7,676 nucleotides of DNA from Planctomycetota bacterium (GTDB lineage Bacteria; Planctomycetota; Phycisphaerae; Sedimentisphaerales; SM23-30), in assembly GCA_029573975.1 (NCBI GenBank), contig JAKQBU010000503.1, forward strand, positions 1 to 7,676, in the 5' to 3' direction. The notes beneath the pieces were generated by a model that had not been told where the DNA came from, did not search any database, and saw nothing but the letters and a program-made list of their open reading frames with translations. The position numbers and the translations under genes are program-made. This document shows positions 6,794-7,676 of the stretch, one piece after another; position 1 is the first letter of the stretch, and each line of letters opens with the position of its first letter.

Positions 6794-7422
6794 AAAAACA
6801 GAATGTAAATCGATTTGACGAAAAGGCCGCCCAGTGGGATGAGAAACCCCAGCGTCTGGAACTGGCCCGGGCGGCGGCCCAGGCGATCCTGCGGGAAATT
6901 CCGCTCACCCGTCAGATGACAGCGCTGGAATTCGGCTGCGGGACGGGGCTGGTCACGATGCAACTGGCGCCCCATCTCCGGCATATCGACGCGGTTGACA
7001 CCTCCGCCGGGATGATCGAGGTGCTGAACCGGAAGATTCAAACACAGCAAATCGTCAATATTACTACTCGGCAGATTGATCTTATGGCTGATTCTCTGCC
7101 GGGAGTTTCGTTTGACTTTATTTTCAGCAGTATGGTATTGCACCACATTAAAGACATCGATGATTTATTGCGCCACTTTTTCCGGTTACTGCATCCCGGC
7201 GGCTATCTGGCTCTGGTCGATCTGGAGAAGGAGGATGGACAATTTCATACCGAGGAAAAAGTACCACATCACGGTTTCGATCCGGAGGAACTAAGGCGGC
7301 ACCTGGAACAAATCGGTTTTCGCTTTCGCACGTCTCTGCGTATTCACAAGATTATGCGGCCTGATCCGGACGGCATTGACAAAGCCTACCCGGTTTTTCT
7401 GCTGGCGGCCCAAAAAGGGTAA
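6790..7422 (+). CDS. Class I SAM-dependent methyltransferase, substrate unknown
   Basis: A 210-residue soluble protein with a Rossmann-type SAM-binding fold: motif I LEFGCGTGL (46-54), acidic end of the second strand AVDTSAGMI (68-76), FDFIFSSMVLHHI (108-120) and LHPGGYLALVDLE (134-146). This is the general methyltransferase family that includes UbiE-like and bioC-like enzymes; nothing in it fixes the substrate. No signal peptide or membrane segment is seen. The ATG overlaps the trpE(G) stop as ATGA and has no strong Shine-Dalgarno, so it is probably translated by coupling to trpE(G). trpD begins 35 bases after it, which places it within the trp operon and under the same attenuator. Methyltransferases are not part of the tryptophan pathway, so its role there is unknown. 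Confidence 0.88.
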   Translation: MKKQNVNRFDEKAAQWDEKPQRLELARAAAQAILREIPLTRQMTALEFGCGTGLVTMQLAPHLRHIDAVDTSAGMIEVLNRKIQTQQIVNITTRQIDLMADSLPGVSFDFIFSSMVLHHIKDIDDLLRHFFRLLHPGGYLALVDLEKEDGQFHTEEKVPHHGFDPEELRRHLEQIGFRFRTSLRIHKIMRPDPDGIDKAYPVFLLAAQKG

Positions 7423-7457
7423 ACAGGCAATCAACCCTCTACTTACAGGAGTACGTT

Positions 7458-7676
7458 ATGTTACTGGAATACACCCAAAAAATACTGACCAAGTCCAACC
7501 TGAGTTTTTCGGAAGCCCAGTCGGCCTTGAACGATATTCTGGACGGCAAATGCGGGGAGGTGGAAATCGCCGGTCTGCTGACGGCCCTGGCGGCCAAAGG
7601 GGAGACGGCGGAAGAAATGGCTGGGATGGCTCGTGCCATGCGGGATCATGCGGTGCCGGTGCGGCCCCAGGCCAGA
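7458..7676 (+). CDS. trpD: TrpD, anthranilate phosphoribosyltransferase (N-terminal part; truncated by window end)
   Basis: Transfers a phosphoribosyl group from PRPP to anthranilate, the second step of the tryptophan branch. Only the first 73 residues are present, covering part of the N-terminal helical domain: LSFSEAQSALNDILDGKCG (15-33), EIAGLLTALAAKGETAEEMA (36-55) and MARAMRDHA (57-65) match the family pattern of TrpD N-termini. The glycine-rich PRPP loop lies beyond the window. Start at 7458 follows AGGAG (7447-7451) with a 6-base spacer. The related thymidine phosphorylase family shares this fold, but the trpE(G) context decides for TrpD. Co-transcribed with the two genes before it. 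Confidence 0.92.
   Translation, partial: MLLEYTQKILTKSNLSFSEAQSALNDILDGKCGEVEIAGLLTALAAKGETAEEMAGMARAMRDHAVPVRPQAR

Overview
The window holds two gene clusters that face away from each other across an intergenic region of about 350 bases. It looks like ordinary chromosomal DNA of a motile, Gram-negative-type bacterium that makes its own tryptophan. Genes are tightly packed, have clear Shine-Dalgarno sites and are moderately GC-rich. I cannot fix the phylum. The CheA layout (extra HPt domain, MshEN-like repeats) resembles chemotaxis kinases I associate with Desulfobacterota and similar groups. The anthranilate synthase is of the fused TrpE(G) type best known from rhizobia.

Left part (1-4153, minus strand): a chemotaxis operon read leftward as cheA - cheR - cheY-like - cheB, with cheB cut off by the window edge. 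cheA and cheR are separated by one base, and the other gaps are 34 and 22 bases. CheA autophosphorylates and passes phosphate to the CheY-like regulator (motor or other output) and to CheB (receptor demethylation). CheR methylates receptors, so kinase, output and adaptation are encoded together. No receptor or separate CheW gene lies in the window. A weak sigma-28-like promoter candidate precedes cheA.

Middle (4154-4653): the intergenic region, then a compact tryptophan attenuator. It has a promoter, a 21-residue leader peptide with three consecutive Trp codons, alternative RNA pairings, and a strong intrinsic terminator (12-bp stem, eight Ts) that ends just before the Shine-Dalgarno of the first structural gene.

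Right part (4654-7676, plus strand): the trp operon. A fused anthranilate synthase gene, trpE(G), comes first. Its reading frame is broken inside the glutamine amidotransferase part at about 6358-6370, although the sequence beyond the break keeps the catalytic Cys, His and Glu. A small class I SAM-dependent methyltransferase of unknown substrate follows, overlapping trpE(G) by ATGA. Then comes the start of trpD (anthranilate phosphoribosyltransferase), cut off by the window end. TrpE(G) makes anthranilate from chorismate and glutamine, and TrpD attaches the phosphoribosyl group.

Points most worth a second look: the WWW leader/attenuator and the small RNA it should release, the frame break in the TrpG domain, the MshEN-like tandem motif in the CheA linker, and the methyltransferase inside the trp operon. 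I found no mobile element, CRISPR array, tRNA or rRNA.
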